From NCBI GenBank assembly GCA_905183005.1, contig CAJJDO010000100.1, positions 199,173-263,172 on the forward strand: a stretch of 64,000 nucleotides of DNA, in the 5' to 3' direction. The position numbers were made by a program, and so were the translations under genes. Positions 11,797 to 23,479 of this stretch are shown here, piece by piece. Position 1 is the first letter of the stretch, and each line of letters begins with the position of its first letter. The stretch comes from Paramecium pentaurelia (Eukaryota > Ciliophora > Oligohymenophorea > Peniculida > Parameciidae). The notes under the pieces were generated by a model, which had not been told where the DNA came from, ran no database searches, and saw only the letters and a program-made list of their open reading frames with translations.

Positions 11797-13133
11797 TCAA
11801 TTTCCTTCCTCTCTAGTTTGTTAACCTCCTTTCTTAAGCCAACGTATTCTTTTCCCTTCTTACCATTCTCCTTCCTTTTCAATTTTCGAAGAACCAATAT
11901 AAATTCCAATACCATGTTGTTTACCATTGGCCCATTATCCTCTATACATCTAAACTTAATAAGGTTATTCTTATTACTCTTCCATCAGGCCATTTAAATT
12001 CTCCATAACCATGCTTCTTATCATCTTTATACTCTCCTTCATATTTTCTACCATCCAACCAAGTAAAAACCTTTATAATAATTTAAATATTTACTCCTTT
12101 TCCATCCATTTTATTATTCTTCCACTCTCCAACATATATTCTACCATCTTCCCATTAATATTCACCTTAACCTTGAATATTATTTTAATCAAAATCTCCA
12201 GTATATATTGATCCATCAGCCCATTTAAAAGTTCCTTTACCATGCTTTTTTCCATTTTTATACTATCCTTCATAACAAGCTCCATCTGGCCATATTTCTT
12301 TACCGTTTCCATTTTATTTATCATCTTCCCAATATCCAACATATTAAGCTCCATCCATATGCACATATTTCCCCTATAAAAATGATATGTATTGTTACAT
12401 ATCCATGAGCTTTATCATTTCTCCATTCTCCCTCATATTTGTCTCCATCAGCATGAATCAATCTTCCCTTCCCACAAGCAACATTTTAGTACCAATATCC
12501 TTCATAAATTGATCCATCTTGCCAAATTTATGTTCCTCTTCCATGTCGAAGTCTAACATAAAATTAAGAACTTACCCATTCTTCCATTATCCTTTATAAA
12601 CACTTCCTCCATCCAACTCATATGGTTCTAAAAATGGTAATTCTTTATATTCATCCTTGTCCTAATCATATACAAAGGGTTCTATTTGACTTAAAACCTA
12701 ACCTAAATAATTTAAATACTTGTTTAGTTTTAGCTGTCAAATAATCAGGCATTCTATCTAATTTTTTATATTTTTCACTTGGAGCATGAACATTATTTGA
12801 ATCAACTTTATTTTAATAGCTTTCTTCTTTAGGTTCTAAGACATCTTTTTTATTCTATGGATTCATATATTAATTCTATTTCTTTGGCTTACTTGAATCA
12901 TTTTAAGATTCCTTCTTTGCACTTTTATCTTGTTCTTATATTGTTTTCACTTTCTTTCTAGCTATATGACCTCTACAATGAGCTTACTTTGTAGATTTAG
13001 AAATACCTTAAATTACTGTAGCTTTCTTATTAAGAATATCTGAATTTGCAGACTTCTCTGATATATGTTAACCTAAATCTATCTGCACATTTTTTTCTAA
13101 GGCAGATCCTCCACCTGTACAACAATTTCCCAT
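11797..13133 (-). CDS. MORN-repeat protein with N-terminal lipidation signal
   Basis: Start [15 protein letters not shown] at 13133: Gly2 for N-myristoylation followed by a Cys pair suited to palmitoylation. Stop TGA 11797-11799. Introns of 22, 23, 25 and 28 bases give 413 codons; a further 24-base in-frame stretch (GTAAAT...ATAAAG) inside repeat 6/7 is probably also spliced. From residue ~195 come about nine MORN repeats, e.g. [81 protein letters not shown]. The region before is basic with an IQ-like segment ([15 protein letters not shown]). MORN arrays bind membranes or act as scaffolds; with the acylation signal this points to the cell cortex, alveolar or ciliary membrane (inference). Confidence 0.85.
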
Positions 13134-13422
13134 TTATATACGGTTATCTGAAATTATTTGATTTAATAAAATAAATGATTACGCATCAAATATATAAATA
13201 ATGATAACTAACTCATGATAATAGTCAGTCAATAGCTTATTCAATACATAAAATAAATACATCAAACGAATTTTGTTTTAAAATATATACTAATTTTTAT
13301 TATAATACTTAAATAAACTAGAACATTATATTGTAAATTATTAATATTACAGAAATTAAATTTATTAATATAAACTTTATAATAGTATACTTTTTCAATA
13401 ATCTTTACTTGTAATTTATACA
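13134..13422. other. Intergenic AT-rich stretch
   Basis: 289 bases upstream of the MORN gene start and downstream of the USP-like gene. No coding signal; probably the USP 3' UTR plus the MORN promoter. Confidence 0.4.
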
Positions 13423-15951
13423 TCAAAAATTTAAGTACGCTTTAAAGACAATTCTTAATTTTTTAACTGAAAGAAAGTTAATTAGTTTTATTATTTAAAA
13501 AATATATTTTTTTATGTTTATAATGTTTTCAAAATTAATTAATAATAATCTTTAAGATTTATAAACATTTTTATCATTGTTAAATTTCTGGTTTGTACTA
13601 ATTGATACAGCTTTGATATAAGTTTTTAAACTCTTTTATCTAAAGAAGATCATCCATTTATAATTTAAACGGTTAATATTGTTGTTAGTGAGGATTAATG
13701 GAAATAGTGGGACCTATTTTTAATTAAATATCTTGCCTCCTCCATATATTTCTTATAAAATATGCCATATTGGTGCAGTTATCATATGAAAATGTTAGCC
13801 ATCTTTTTTTTATTATATAATCTACTAATCCTTATCCAATAATAAATAATTCGTAATCTCTCCAGGAGGAGGATATCCAAATAAACTATTTCTCTATAAA
13901 ATTGACTTTGAATTATAAAGATAAATTTGCCATTTTCTTAACCATTCCTCATGGACAAAATATATTCTGTCATATCCTTGTAAATTTTCATATTTCATTA
14001 TTAATTGTCTCTCTAATTTCCTTCTTCTACTCATCTATTAAGCATATTCAATGCAAGCACTACAAGTTTTAATATTCTTCTCAATTATTGGACCTCCTCC
14101 ATACTTTTCTATTAAAAATTCACACACTGCTTTTGGAATAATGATTGATGTTAGCTATAATTATTTTTAGGCAGAACTCTCTTAGATATTAGCAGGTGAA
14201 TTAGAATTCTGGACTTCAACTATAGTAATGAAACTTGTATTAGTATCTAATTAGGAATTTAATTAAACTGAATTAGCATTCTGATTATAATTATATTGTT
14301 ACTTCATATTCTAATCTAAAATCCCAATAATCAGGTTTTAATAGATTATGAGGACAAATTAAATGAGATGTTATAATCTAAGGTGGTTTTGAAAGATATA
14401 AAAATTATTCATACCAAAAATGTGGTAAATAACATAATTCTTCATCTTTTAATGATAATTCTTGATTTGAAATCATATTATGTTAATTTTACAAGTTTTT
14501 TCGAAGACTTGTTTTAAATGGATCTAATTAATTATCAACTTTTTCATAAAACAACAATAAAGCTTCACATTCTTCAACATATTTTTATTAAACTATTTCA
14601 ATCATTTCATCTTTAATGCTAAGAAATTGTGAATTTTGATATCTTAAGATTGTTTCAAAATGATCCCCACCTTAATCATGTAAATGTACAACAATACCAA
14701 AAAGTCTATAATTCTATTCACTATCAAACTATTATTTATTAAAATCAAAATCATACATTAAAATAGTCTTAAAAGTTATGATCCTTTATTGGAAATGAAA
14801 CATGTTTTGTATCCTTTTAGCTTTTATTCAAGAATCTTTGTAAATGAATACATAATAAATTGGATTATTATTAAAAATTATATTTTCTCTTAGATGATCT
14901 GGTACCACAACTACATAGAGTAAATGAATCAATCACTGGTTCATAAAAGTAATCAAGACATTCTTTTAATGAAATTGTCTATTTCTAATTAGTTACAAAT
15001 TATTTGAAAAATCCTTATTGTTTTAATTCTGGTAATTCTAGGGATAATGCTGAGAATTATTCAACAGACTTTGTAACTTTCTTACAATTCAAACATTCAA
15101 GGTTAGAAATAAGTTCTCCAGAAAATATACTTTGAATAAATGAATATTCCATATATAAACTAGGATCAGCACTAACTACTTTTTAGAGTGTACATTATGT
15201 TCCAATCATGTCCTAGAGCTTATTTTGTGTAAATCAGATCATTTTTAAAGTATGTTTTTAAATTTGAAAATTTGAACTCTTCATTTAAAAAGTTAATAAT
15301 TGTTTTGAAAGAATCCTATAAAAAGTAAATAATATATAAATTACATATGCATCTTTTCTAGAATATCCAATAATTTTGTAATCAAGTAACGCAAGATTTT
15401 TAATTAATACCGAAGGATTTATGATTCTATATTGATTTTATGAATAAATTGAAGCAATTGCACTTAATTCTCTAAGAATCTATTTCCTATTAGATTTTAA
15501 ACTATATTCATTTTTCTCATATTCATAATTGATCTTTTGAAGTATTTACTAGATTACTGGATAGTTTAGTAATATTTATAAAACACAATTCAAATGGCTA
15601 TTATTACAGATGTTTAACATTCCAGCATGTTGAACATTTTTTTGATTTTTCAATTCAGAATTACGAAGTTCTTATTTATAAAAGAATTTATGATATTCCA
15701 TCCTTATCTTTTAAGGATTAATAGTTTCTTCAATATATTGATCTTCTTCATTTTATTAGGTTTGCTCAAAATCATAAATTTCTATTTTACACAACAAACA
15801 TGCAATTAGATTTGAGTGGATATTAATTATCACACAATGTTCAGGACTATTTACTAATTATAAATTCAATATTTTTACATCTTAAATGCTCTGTAGAACA
15901 TATTTTTTCAATATCACATAAAGGTTTTTCACATTTCAAACAGATATTCAT
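13423..15951 (-). CDS. Ubiquitin carboxyl-terminal hydrolase homologue with ZnF-UBP and DUSP domains, catalytic Cys replaced
   Basis: Start MNICLKCEKPLCDIE at 15951. A 25-base intron after STEHLR leads into SPEHCVIINIHSNLIACLLC, so the N-terminus looks like a ZnF-UBP. The USP fold follows: the Cys-box reads GMLNICNNSHLNCVLQ where active enzymes have GLxNxGNTCYMNSVLQ; the nucleophile position (codon 15597-15599) is Ser. Other USP blocks are present: SGELISNLECLNC, a second CxC pair (SFTLCSCGTRS), NLLCIHLQRFL and RLFGIVVHLHDQGGDHF, which keeps a His. Two DUSP-like blocks with the YGGG signature follow (FLIEKYGGGPIIEK; EIYGGGKIF). Introns of 22-29 bases were needed near 15215, 15345 and 14725. 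The exact 3' end is uncertain; the last in-frame TGA is at 13423. Probably a pseudo-deubiquitinase that binds ubiquitin or acts as a scaffold. Confidence 0.75.
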
Positions 15952-16303
15952 TTAATCTTATTTTCTTTAACAGATCTCACATTTTATTTACTTATTTTTG
16001 AATAACACCTTGATATCAATTAATAAAAATTAGTACTAATAATTTAGTGAGAGAGTTATGAACTTGAGGTGTACTTCTTTAAAGAAGGATCTTTTGAAAA
16101 TGACAACAAGTAGATTGAGGTTTCTATTACTGCATGATATAAGTTAAAAATTATATTATTTATCAAATCAATTATGTTTAAATCATAATTAACATTTCAA
16201 TTATATAATTATGATATAATAATGAGATCCTTCTTTATAATTTAGATCTATCTTTATAGTATAGATACATATCAAATTAAAACAAATTAATATATAGAAT
16301 TCT

Positions 16304-16335
16304 ATGATAATAATAATAATTATCATGACAATAAC

Positions 16336-16374
<39 letters not shown>

Positions 16375-16412
16375 CATGACAATAACAATAACAATAATAA
16401 TAAAAAATAGTT
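16304..16412. repeat. Trinucleotide microsatellite (AAT/ATA)n
   Basis: About 110 bases of ATA/AAT units with interspersed ATCATGACAATAACA variants; the variant block occurs twice, at the start and end. It lies between the USP-like gene (start 15951) and the end of the Rdx gene (16454), outside both. The plus-strand frame through it (Ile-rich) is an artefact. Confidence 0.8.
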
Positions 16413-16453
16413 TTTTTAATGTTATAATCTCATTCTATTTGCTTTGCATATGT

Positions 16454-17372
16454 TCACTCTGGTTATTTTTCTCCTTCCTATTACTACTCTTATTCTTATT
16501 ATTCTTTATTTGCTTCTTCTTATTATTATTCAAGTTTCTTTTACTCTTATTCTTATCTTTCCTTTTCTTCTGCAGCAGCCTTTTCTTCAGCCTATCTTTA
16601 TTCTTCTTGTCTTCTTTTTTCTTCTTCTATTTTCCTTTATTCCTCTTCTTATCTTTCTCTTTCTTATCTATCTCTCTCTTCCTATTCTTATTTTAATCTT
16701 TCTTCTTCCTCTTATTTTTGTTTCTACTCTTTAGCTAATCTTTCTTATTCTTCTCTTTATTTCATATAGGTTTAAAATGTAGGTCTTTCCTTGATTTATC
16801 TTGGTTACTCTTATTTTATTTCTTTTTTTGTTGCCCACTTATTCACATCTCTTTTATTTTCCAAATCATCTAAGAACTATCTTATTCTTTCAGGTAATAG
16901 TTTAGGTTATGGGAATACTTAAGAGTTTTTCTTTGAAAAAATAATGATTCCTATAAATTTATATAACTGTTTACCTTAATGAGAAATTTCAAAAGCTCCA
17001 GTTGAGGGTTTTTTCTTAGCATTATATGTGCAATAAGATTTAGGAATTTATGCTTCAATCTCTAATATTATTAATATCTAATTGAATACCTGCTTTGCAA
17101 TCCAAATACAATTATGTATATTTATTTTCATCATGATGAGTACACCATGCATGAGAAGAGCAATCCATACAAACTTCAAAATCAAATATAATTGCTCCTT
17201 CTTGAGGAGGATCATTTTTTGGGACAACAGGTTTTTATTTTTGTTATGTCTGATTTTATTATTATTATTATTATTGTTATTATTGCTATTATTGTTATTA
17301 TTGTTCAGATTATTCTTCATGCATACCTTCTTATCCTTCTTAACCTTCAAATTCTTATTGCTCCTCAGACAT
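16454..17372 (-). CDS. Rdx (selenoprotein W/T-like) domain protein with poly-Gln and Glu/Arg-rich tail
   Basis: Start MSEEQQEFEGQEG at 17372; introns of 28 and 24 bases leave 289 codons; stop TGA 16454-16456. After a poly-Gln tract encoded almost only by TAA (residues ~20-36) comes the Rdx thioredoxin-like fold: IIFDFEVCMDCSSHAWC (CxxC motif, both Cys present, no TGA at the redox site), then PSTGAFEISHQG and IIIFSKKNSQVFPQP, the family's TGAFEV...SK...G-P pattern. The C-terminal half is a long Glu/Gln/Arg helix (EERLKQEQEERDRQ). Rdx proteins are thiol-redox proteins, often glutathione-linked. The added helical tail is unlike SelW (about 90 aa) and suggests a scaffold or partner-binding role. 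Confidence in the fold is good; the substrate is unknown. Confidence 0.75.
17255..17305 (-). repeat. Poly-Gln tract encoded by TAA triplets
   Basis: On the minus strand, in the Rdx gene, the run reads mostly TAA with a few CAA and TAG, giving about 17 glutamines. In this code TAA repeats are both a microsatellite and a poly-Gln expansion, so the tract length is likely to vary between strains. Confidence 0.75.
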
Positions 17373-17395
17373 TTAATTTTTTATTATTTTATTAA

Positions 17396-17665
17396 TCAAA
17401 TATCAAATATCTCTTATTTCTTAAATAACACCTTAAACTTTTCAATAACTTCATTTCTCTTGAAATCAACTTGATTCACTATCTCTTCATCATTTATTAT
17501 ATTAATTAACTATTTTTCATTATCTTCTAATTTTTAATCCTTTTTGATATCAAGTATTTCTTTATGAAGAGACAATTAAACCTCATCAATTTATCGTTTT
17601 CTTTGATATCCCCAAAACTAATAACACTTTCTTTTAAAGCTATTATTATTTATAGAAATTTACAT
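17396..17665 (-). CDS. Small hypothetical protein
   Basis: An 89-codon frame, ATG 17663-17665 to TGA 17396-17398, starting MQISINNNSFKRKCYQ and continuing FWGYQRKRQIDEVQLSLHKE with an acidic helix (DQKLEDNEKQLINIINDEEI). It ends only 23 bases before the start of the Rdx gene on the same strand. It could instead be an upstream exon of that gene, but I find no intron that would join the frames. No family recognised. Confidence 0.5.
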
Positions 17666-17960
17666 CAGATTTAAGAAATACTTCAATAATCCATAGATTG
17701 TTATTTTTCATATTTAAAATTATATGCTTATTACTAATTTTGTAATTTGAAGTATTTTAATAACTACTTTCGTATGTTAAATTTCTTATTATTATTCTTA
17801 TTATTATTTTTGTTCTTAGCAATAGTTATAGTTATATGTCCATCGATTGTTTTTTTGTAATATTCTGGTTGAATGTAATAATATCTTATGGTTTTAGAGT
17901 ATCGATATATTATATAGATATTAAGTTCTTAGTTTTAAATATTATTGAAATTAAAAAGAG
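17666..17960. other. Intergenic region between divergent genes
   Basis: 295 bases between the starts of the small minus gene and the SLC44-like plus gene. Contains a short AAT-type repeat near 17787-17815. No gene supported. Confidence 0.4.
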
Positions 17961-20215
17961 ATGAAAAAGAAAGTTTAGGTGAAAAGGAATAAGAAAGAAA
18001 TAATGAAAAAGGTAAAACCTGAGTTTGACAGTGCTGACTAATTGTCACGAATAGAACTTTATAAAAGACTTGATCAAAATAACCCTTTGAATTAAGGAAT
18101 GCGACCTTATGAAGGTTTTAATGGACCCAAAAGTACTGTGATTAACTAAATTAAGAGGAGAGATCGATGACTGATAGATTGTGTTTGTTTTTCTTGATTG
18201 TATTCTTTTGTGCAACAGTGTTCCATGGAATAGTACTGATTAGTTATGGGAACATAAATAGAATATCAAATGGTTATGATTTTCGAGATGAGATATGTGG
18301 GTTAAATGGTTTGATTAATCTACCTTATCTATATTATCTATAACCTTCAGTAGATTTAAACGTAGCCATGTGTGTGAATGAGTGTCCTTCATCAACAGGT
18401 AAATATACTTGTCTGTATTCAATTGATCATTTTACTACAACTAACTTCTGCTATGTTCAAATGAGTTCAACTAAAATGGCAAGATATTGTATTCCAAAAG
18501 AACCTGTGAGTAGAAAAATAGTAGATGATTATTTGAGTTAAACTGAACCTTATATCAAGCGTACTATGTCTGATATTTTATTAAGTCTTGATTTGATAAT
18601 AGCATCTATCATTTTATTAGGTGCATCAGCTTATTTTTTAACTTATCTTTTGAGTTTCCCATCTATAGTAAAATATTAAGTGTGGGGATAGATTTGGTTG
18701 AGTATAATTTGTTTTGGAGTACTCTCTTATTTATTTTATAGAGAATATGAGAGAGTAATTGATACTAGATGTCTCTATAAAATTGATAAACATTAATGTG
18801 GAGGAGATAGAGCAACATTATTTTATTTAGCATGGATAGCAACTGCTGGAGTAGGATTACTATTTCTATTTAATATCATGAAATTATTCAATAAAATCAA
18901 TTTGGGAATCAGTTTAATTAAGACATCTTCTTAAATTGTAGTTGTTCTAAAATAATTACGATTTTTTGCAATCTTTGTAGCTTTTGTTGGATTTGTTTAA
19001 TTAGGATATTCCTGTATAGTTATATTATATGGTATGACTATTGGAGAAAGATCTACAGTTTAAGCACTCAATATTAATGGAGATGCCGTCAAAATATTTA
19101 CAACTACTTAAATTTATTAATTATCATTACCATTTTAGGCTTTTATGATATTGTTCTTTTTATTATTTGTGATGAGTGTTAATGAAATGTTCAATAGTTA
19201 TGCTTTAAGTGTATGGTTTTTCACTAAAAGAAAGGATGTGGTCTAGATTCCACTATTAGTTGTATTAAGAGAATTATTGTTACATCATCTTGGATCTTGT
19301 GTATATGCAGTCTTTATGGAGATATTCTTTTTTGTACCTAAATGGATATTCTACACAATCTATTATTTTCTAAGTAGTTTACCATAAGATTCAATGATTG
19401 TTAGATTTATTTAAGGATGTTGTCTTTGTTGTTTAGCATGTTATCAAAATTGTTTAAGATATTTAAGCAAACATGCTTTAGTTTAAGTGGCCATATGGTC
19501 TGAAGGTTATACTTAATCATCTAGAAAGGCATACTTTTTATTAGATAGACATAAAGAAAAGATTCATGATTTAGATTTTCTCATTGAATTTATACTCTTT
19601 CTATTAAAATTGTCAAATAGTCTTGTTATTAGTTTACCTATTTATATATACCTTTCAGTATGTGAAACTACTCTTTTGGGAATAAAAGTGGCAGATATTG
19701 AAAGTCCATTGATACCTACATTATTTGTATTCTTAATTGGATTCTTTTATGTTTCAGTATTTCAAGTAAGTTATGATATCACTACAAAATCTGTTATATA
19801 ATTATATTTAGTAGATAGAGAAATGTTTTATGGTGAATAAAGATTTGTTGAAGATTTTATTCAAAAATTTATGGAATTCTATGGGAAAAAAGAAGCTGAT
19901 TAATTAAAAATAAAGAGTAACGCCTAGAGGAAGTATAATGCTCAAATAGTTCCTGAAAATATCAATAAAGAATTGGATGAACCTAGTTATTAATCAGAAG
20001 AACAAGAAGATGAAGATGAAGATGAAGAATAAGAAGAGGAATTTGAAGATATAAATTTATAAGATGATAATTCAAGTCCTGATCTTGGAAATAATTATAA
20101 TGGTAAGAATAAAACAAATGCACATCATATTGTTGCTGATCCATTTTAATTAGATGATGTAAGTGATAGCAGATCTTAGACTTAATGGAAGAGCGGTACG
20201 AATTTTAATAAATGA
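17961..20215 (+). CDS. Choline-transporter-like (SLC44/CTL) membrane protein
   Basis: Start MKKKVQVKRNKKEIMKK at 17961; one 23-base intron (GTACTG...ATTAAG, near 18134-18156) joins GFNGPK to KERSMTDRLCLFFLIV, giving 744 codons. The CTL layout is clear: RSMTDRLC before TM1, a Cys-containing luminal loop (DEICGLNG, NVAMCVNECPSSTGKYTC), then about ten hydrophobic helices. SLC44 hallmarks in the C-terminal half: SVWFFTKRK, VVLRELLLHHLGS, CYQNCLRYLSKHALVQVAI and SEGYTQSSRKAYFLLD. A very acidic cytosolic tail (EEQEDEDEDEEQEEEFEDIN) follows the last helix. The family moves choline or other amine/lipid head-group substrates, or acts in membrane lipid homeostasis; the substrate here is not known. The MFSD1-like gene follows 19 bases later on the same strand. 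Confidence 0.85.
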
Positions 20216-20234
20216 ATTATAAAGATTATTAATT

Positions 20235-21824
20235 ATGTAATTAGAAAAAGATAGCAAACAGTCTTATTTATACTAGTTACCGTTACAAAAGACTTGGGTA
20301 TTATGGTTAGCACTTGGTCTAGCTTGCTTTCTTTTATTTGGAGATGCTTATGCTTTTGATAATCCAATGGCTTTGTAATCAACTATTCAAACTGAGATGA
20401 ACCTTAACAATGTATAATTCAATATGCTTTATTCAATATATTCTGCTCCAAACATCATTTTGCCATTTTTTGGAGGCATCCTTATAGACAAGATAGGTGT
20501 GAGAATAAGTATATTGATATTCTCGTCTATACTTATTTTGGGCTAGAGTATTGTAGTTATTGGTGGATATACATTATCATATGGGACAATGTTGGCTGGC
20601 AGATGTATTTTTGGCATTGGCTCTGAAAGTCTGAATGCAGCATAAGCAGCCATAATGTCATAATGGTTTTAAGGAGGGTAAGTCAGTTTAGCCTTGGGTT
20701 TGTGTTTATCAATACCAAAATTGGGAAGTGCATTAAACAGTTTAGTTAGTCCATAGATTTAAGCAAATCATGGTGAATTAGGTTTTACATTTTTGGTTGG
20801 ACTTTTTATAGTAATATTTTCATGGGGATGTGGATTAGTTTTAATCTTTTTAGACAAAAAAAATGAATAATTGATGGCAAAATGGAAAGAGTTCAATCCA
20901 GAATAAGAGAATAATGAACATAAGGAAGTATTATCTGCAGCTTAGGAAATGAGTTTATAGATTAGAAAAAGCGAATCTACTGAAAGTGAAAGATCAATAT
21001 CATTGTTAGAAGAGGAAGATGATGATAATGATGATGATGAAAAAGAAGAGGAAGCAGTACATGAAGCAAAAGAAGAGATTAAGTTATCAGATTTGAAACA
21101 TTTAGATGGTTCTTATTGGATATTGTCATGCATTATAATGTTGAGTGAAGCACTCTTTGTTCCCTTTTTAGATAATGGAAATGCATTCTTTTAAGTCAAA
21201 TTTGGGTTTAGTTAATAATCAGCTGGTGTTTTATTAACAATTCCCTATGTATTTGCAGCATGTGTGACTCCTTTTGTAGGCATCTATAGTGATAAAATCA
21301 GATAACGTTCATTATTGATAGTTCTCACTACAGTTATTTTTATCATCACTCATTTGTGTCTTCTCCTTATTTATTGTGATGTAACCTTCTATACCTATTC
21401 AATATTAGTCCGCTTGTGGAGTATCAGCGTTACCTTTATTGTCATTAGGAATTTGTTATTCTTTTTATTCTGCCATTTTGATTCCATCAATTCCTTTAGT
21501 AGTCAAATCATAAATGATAGGTATTCTTTAAATATATATTAATAGGAACGGCATTTGGGTTATTGGGAGTGATGTAGAATACAGCTTTAGCATTGTTTCC
21601 TCTAATTACTGGAAGTTTATATAATAGTCATTTAATTAATGAAGAAGGCCAAGTTGATCCATTTTAAGGGTAATATAATGTAATTCCTATGATTTAGATA
21701 TGTTTATCAGTCTTATTTCTTTGTTGGAGTCAGTTGTTTTAATTTTGTGATTGCTATTAGTTTATATGTATTTGATAAAAATGGAAGCAAGAAATTAAGT
21801 AGATTAAAGTCTAAGAGTAAATGA
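20235..21824 (+). CDS. MFSD1: MFSD1-like major facilitator transporter
   Basis: Start MQLEKDSKQSYLYQLP at 20235. Introns of 28 (GTAACC...ATATTAG, near 21381), 25 (near 21519) and 28 bases (GTTGTT...TATTAG, near 21733; non-consensus start) yield 503 codons. Twelve membrane helices. MFSD1-type motifs: GDAYAFDNPMAL, GGILIDKIGVR (MFS motif A), GRCIFGIGSESLNAAQAAIM, and in the second half FVGIYSDKIRQRS and GTAFGLLGVMQNTALALFPL. The loop between helices 6 and 7 carries an acidic stretch (LLEEEDDDNDDDEKEEEA). The tail is LYVFDKNGSKKLSRLKSK. Vertebrate MFSD1 exports dipeptides from lysosomes; a digestive-vacuole role here is inference. Adjacent to another transporter (SLC44-like), same strand. Confidence 0.85.
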
Positions 21825-21861
21825 AATGTTTATAGTTGTTATTTTCATTAATATTTATTAT

Positions 21862-23429
21862 ATGAGTAAAAGAAATAATAGTCTTGCAGATAGAAAGAAA
21901 TCCAAAAGCAAATTAAAGACAGCAATATCGTAAAGAAAAAATTCTGATTCACAAGAGAATAATTTCTATTATGAATTCCAAAATTTCTATAATCAAGCTT
22001 AGACCACCACTTTTATGAAGTTTGAATACATGAAAGAATTTTTTAACTTAGGTCTTACAGAATTTCCGACTGATGAAGAAATTAATTAAATATAACTTGA
22101 GATTCTAACAACTAGTGGATGGAATACAAATTTAAAGAAAAATTGGACATTAAATGAAAAGAAAGTACTCATTTGGTTAGTTGGGAAACTTAGCTAATTA
22201 AGAAATGAAGACTTAAGAGATTTATCTGCTGAACTTTTTGAAGAAGTTTCAAAAATGATATGTCGTAGAGATAAGGAATAATGTAAATTAAAATGGACTT
22301 AAATGCAAAAAGTTGCATTGTAATAACAACCTTTTAGACCTGAAGAAGATAAAAAGTTATATGAAATTATTATGCAATATTAATCAATTGATTAGGGGTA
22401 AAAGTGGAGTCAAATTTCATAAGAATTAAATTAGAATTCAACTGTTTATCGCTCTAGTAAATAATGTCGTGAAAGATGGTTAAATCATCTCAATCCTAAA
22501 ATATCAAAGTATCATTAAATTAATACTAAAAATAGAGAACCTTGGACTGATGATGAAGATATATAATTATTAACTATAGTTAAAGAGATGGGTAGAAGAT
22601 GGGCAGAAATTTCTAAAGTTATGGATGGAAAAAGAAGCGAGAACAATTTAAAAAATAGATTCAATAGTTTATTAAAAAAAGAAAAAGATTTACCTTATCT
22701 GTAATAATTTAAATATTCTATATATTTAGATAAACTTAAAATGGATCAGTCACTAACTTAGATGATTTGTTATCTGGCTATACTGGACCTGAAATAACAG
22801 ATCTACAAAGATAAGTAATTGAAGCTGTTTTGGCTAAGTTAAAATGGAGAAGTTCAGAAACTTAAAATAAAAACAATCACAAAAAATCAATAGACATATA
22901 AGAATTATAAAATAATCATGTAAAATCTACATTCTAATAATAAACTTCATATACTATTGGAAATATTGAATAAGAATATGATATTCAAGGATTAACTCCT
23001 TGTTTAGTAAATGTAGATAAAAACATCATTTATTTTTGTACTCATGAAATTCTAGAATAATTTTACGACTTTCATCAATAAAAACAACAATAATAATTTA
23101 AAGATCATCTCCATAGAATTAAAAGTGAATTACATATCTATGATACAGGATTCCAAAATTTTAAATCTACTCTAAGTATGATAGAAGAAATCGACGATTC
23201 TTAAAGAAGTCATTAAAATCTTTATACAAATGATATAGATGGTTTTTTCAATCTCGAAACACCTCAAACATTTTCTTAACCTGTTTATGTAAATCCAATT
23301 GAGATTATCACTCATTCCGCCATGAAATACATCCACCGATGGAAAACTGATAGTCAACTAAATGATAGACGTAGAAATAGTATTACCATACCAAGATCAT
23401 TGCCGATTTTGATATAAAATTAAACATGA
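21862..23429 (+). CDS. MYB (three SANT/MYB repeats) DNA-binding protein
   Basis: Start MSKRNNSLADRKKSK at 21862; one 29-base intron (22701-22729) joins KDLPYLQ to NGSVTNLDDLLSG; 513 codons; stop 23427. The repeats span residues ~90-265: R1 WTLNEKKVLIWLVGKL; R2 FRPEEDKKLYEIIMQY followed by KQCRERWLNHLNPKI (the hallmark CRERWxNHLxP); R3 EPWTDDEDIQLLTIVKEMG with W-AEISKVM and NLKNRFNSLLKK. R2R3 are well conserved so sequence-specific DNA binding is expected; R1 is weak. The C-terminal half has Gln runs and no known domain. A related three-repeat gene with longer poly-Gln lies at 54567-56596. Nuclear transcription factor or chromatin protein. Confidence 0.9.
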
Positions 23430-23479
23430 AAAGCCTCCAGTATTTAATTACTTTCAATTCTATCATTTTAAAGATAAAC

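Noticed and set aside
16304..16734. Ile/Leu/Phe-rich plus-strand frames of 96-130 codons
   Set aside because: They are the mirror of a Glu/Arg-rich helix (16454 onward) and of an AAT microsatellite; the minus strand carries the real Rdx gene.
17078..17474. Asn-rich minus frame and hydrophobic plus frames
   Set aside because: Shadow frames of the TAA-encoded poly-Gln tract and Rdx domain, which read correctly in another minus frame.
21315..21542. Frameshifted or truncated MFSD1 C-terminus
   Set aside because: The odd reading comes from translating two introns of 28 and 25 bases; after splicing the MFS motifs continue normally.
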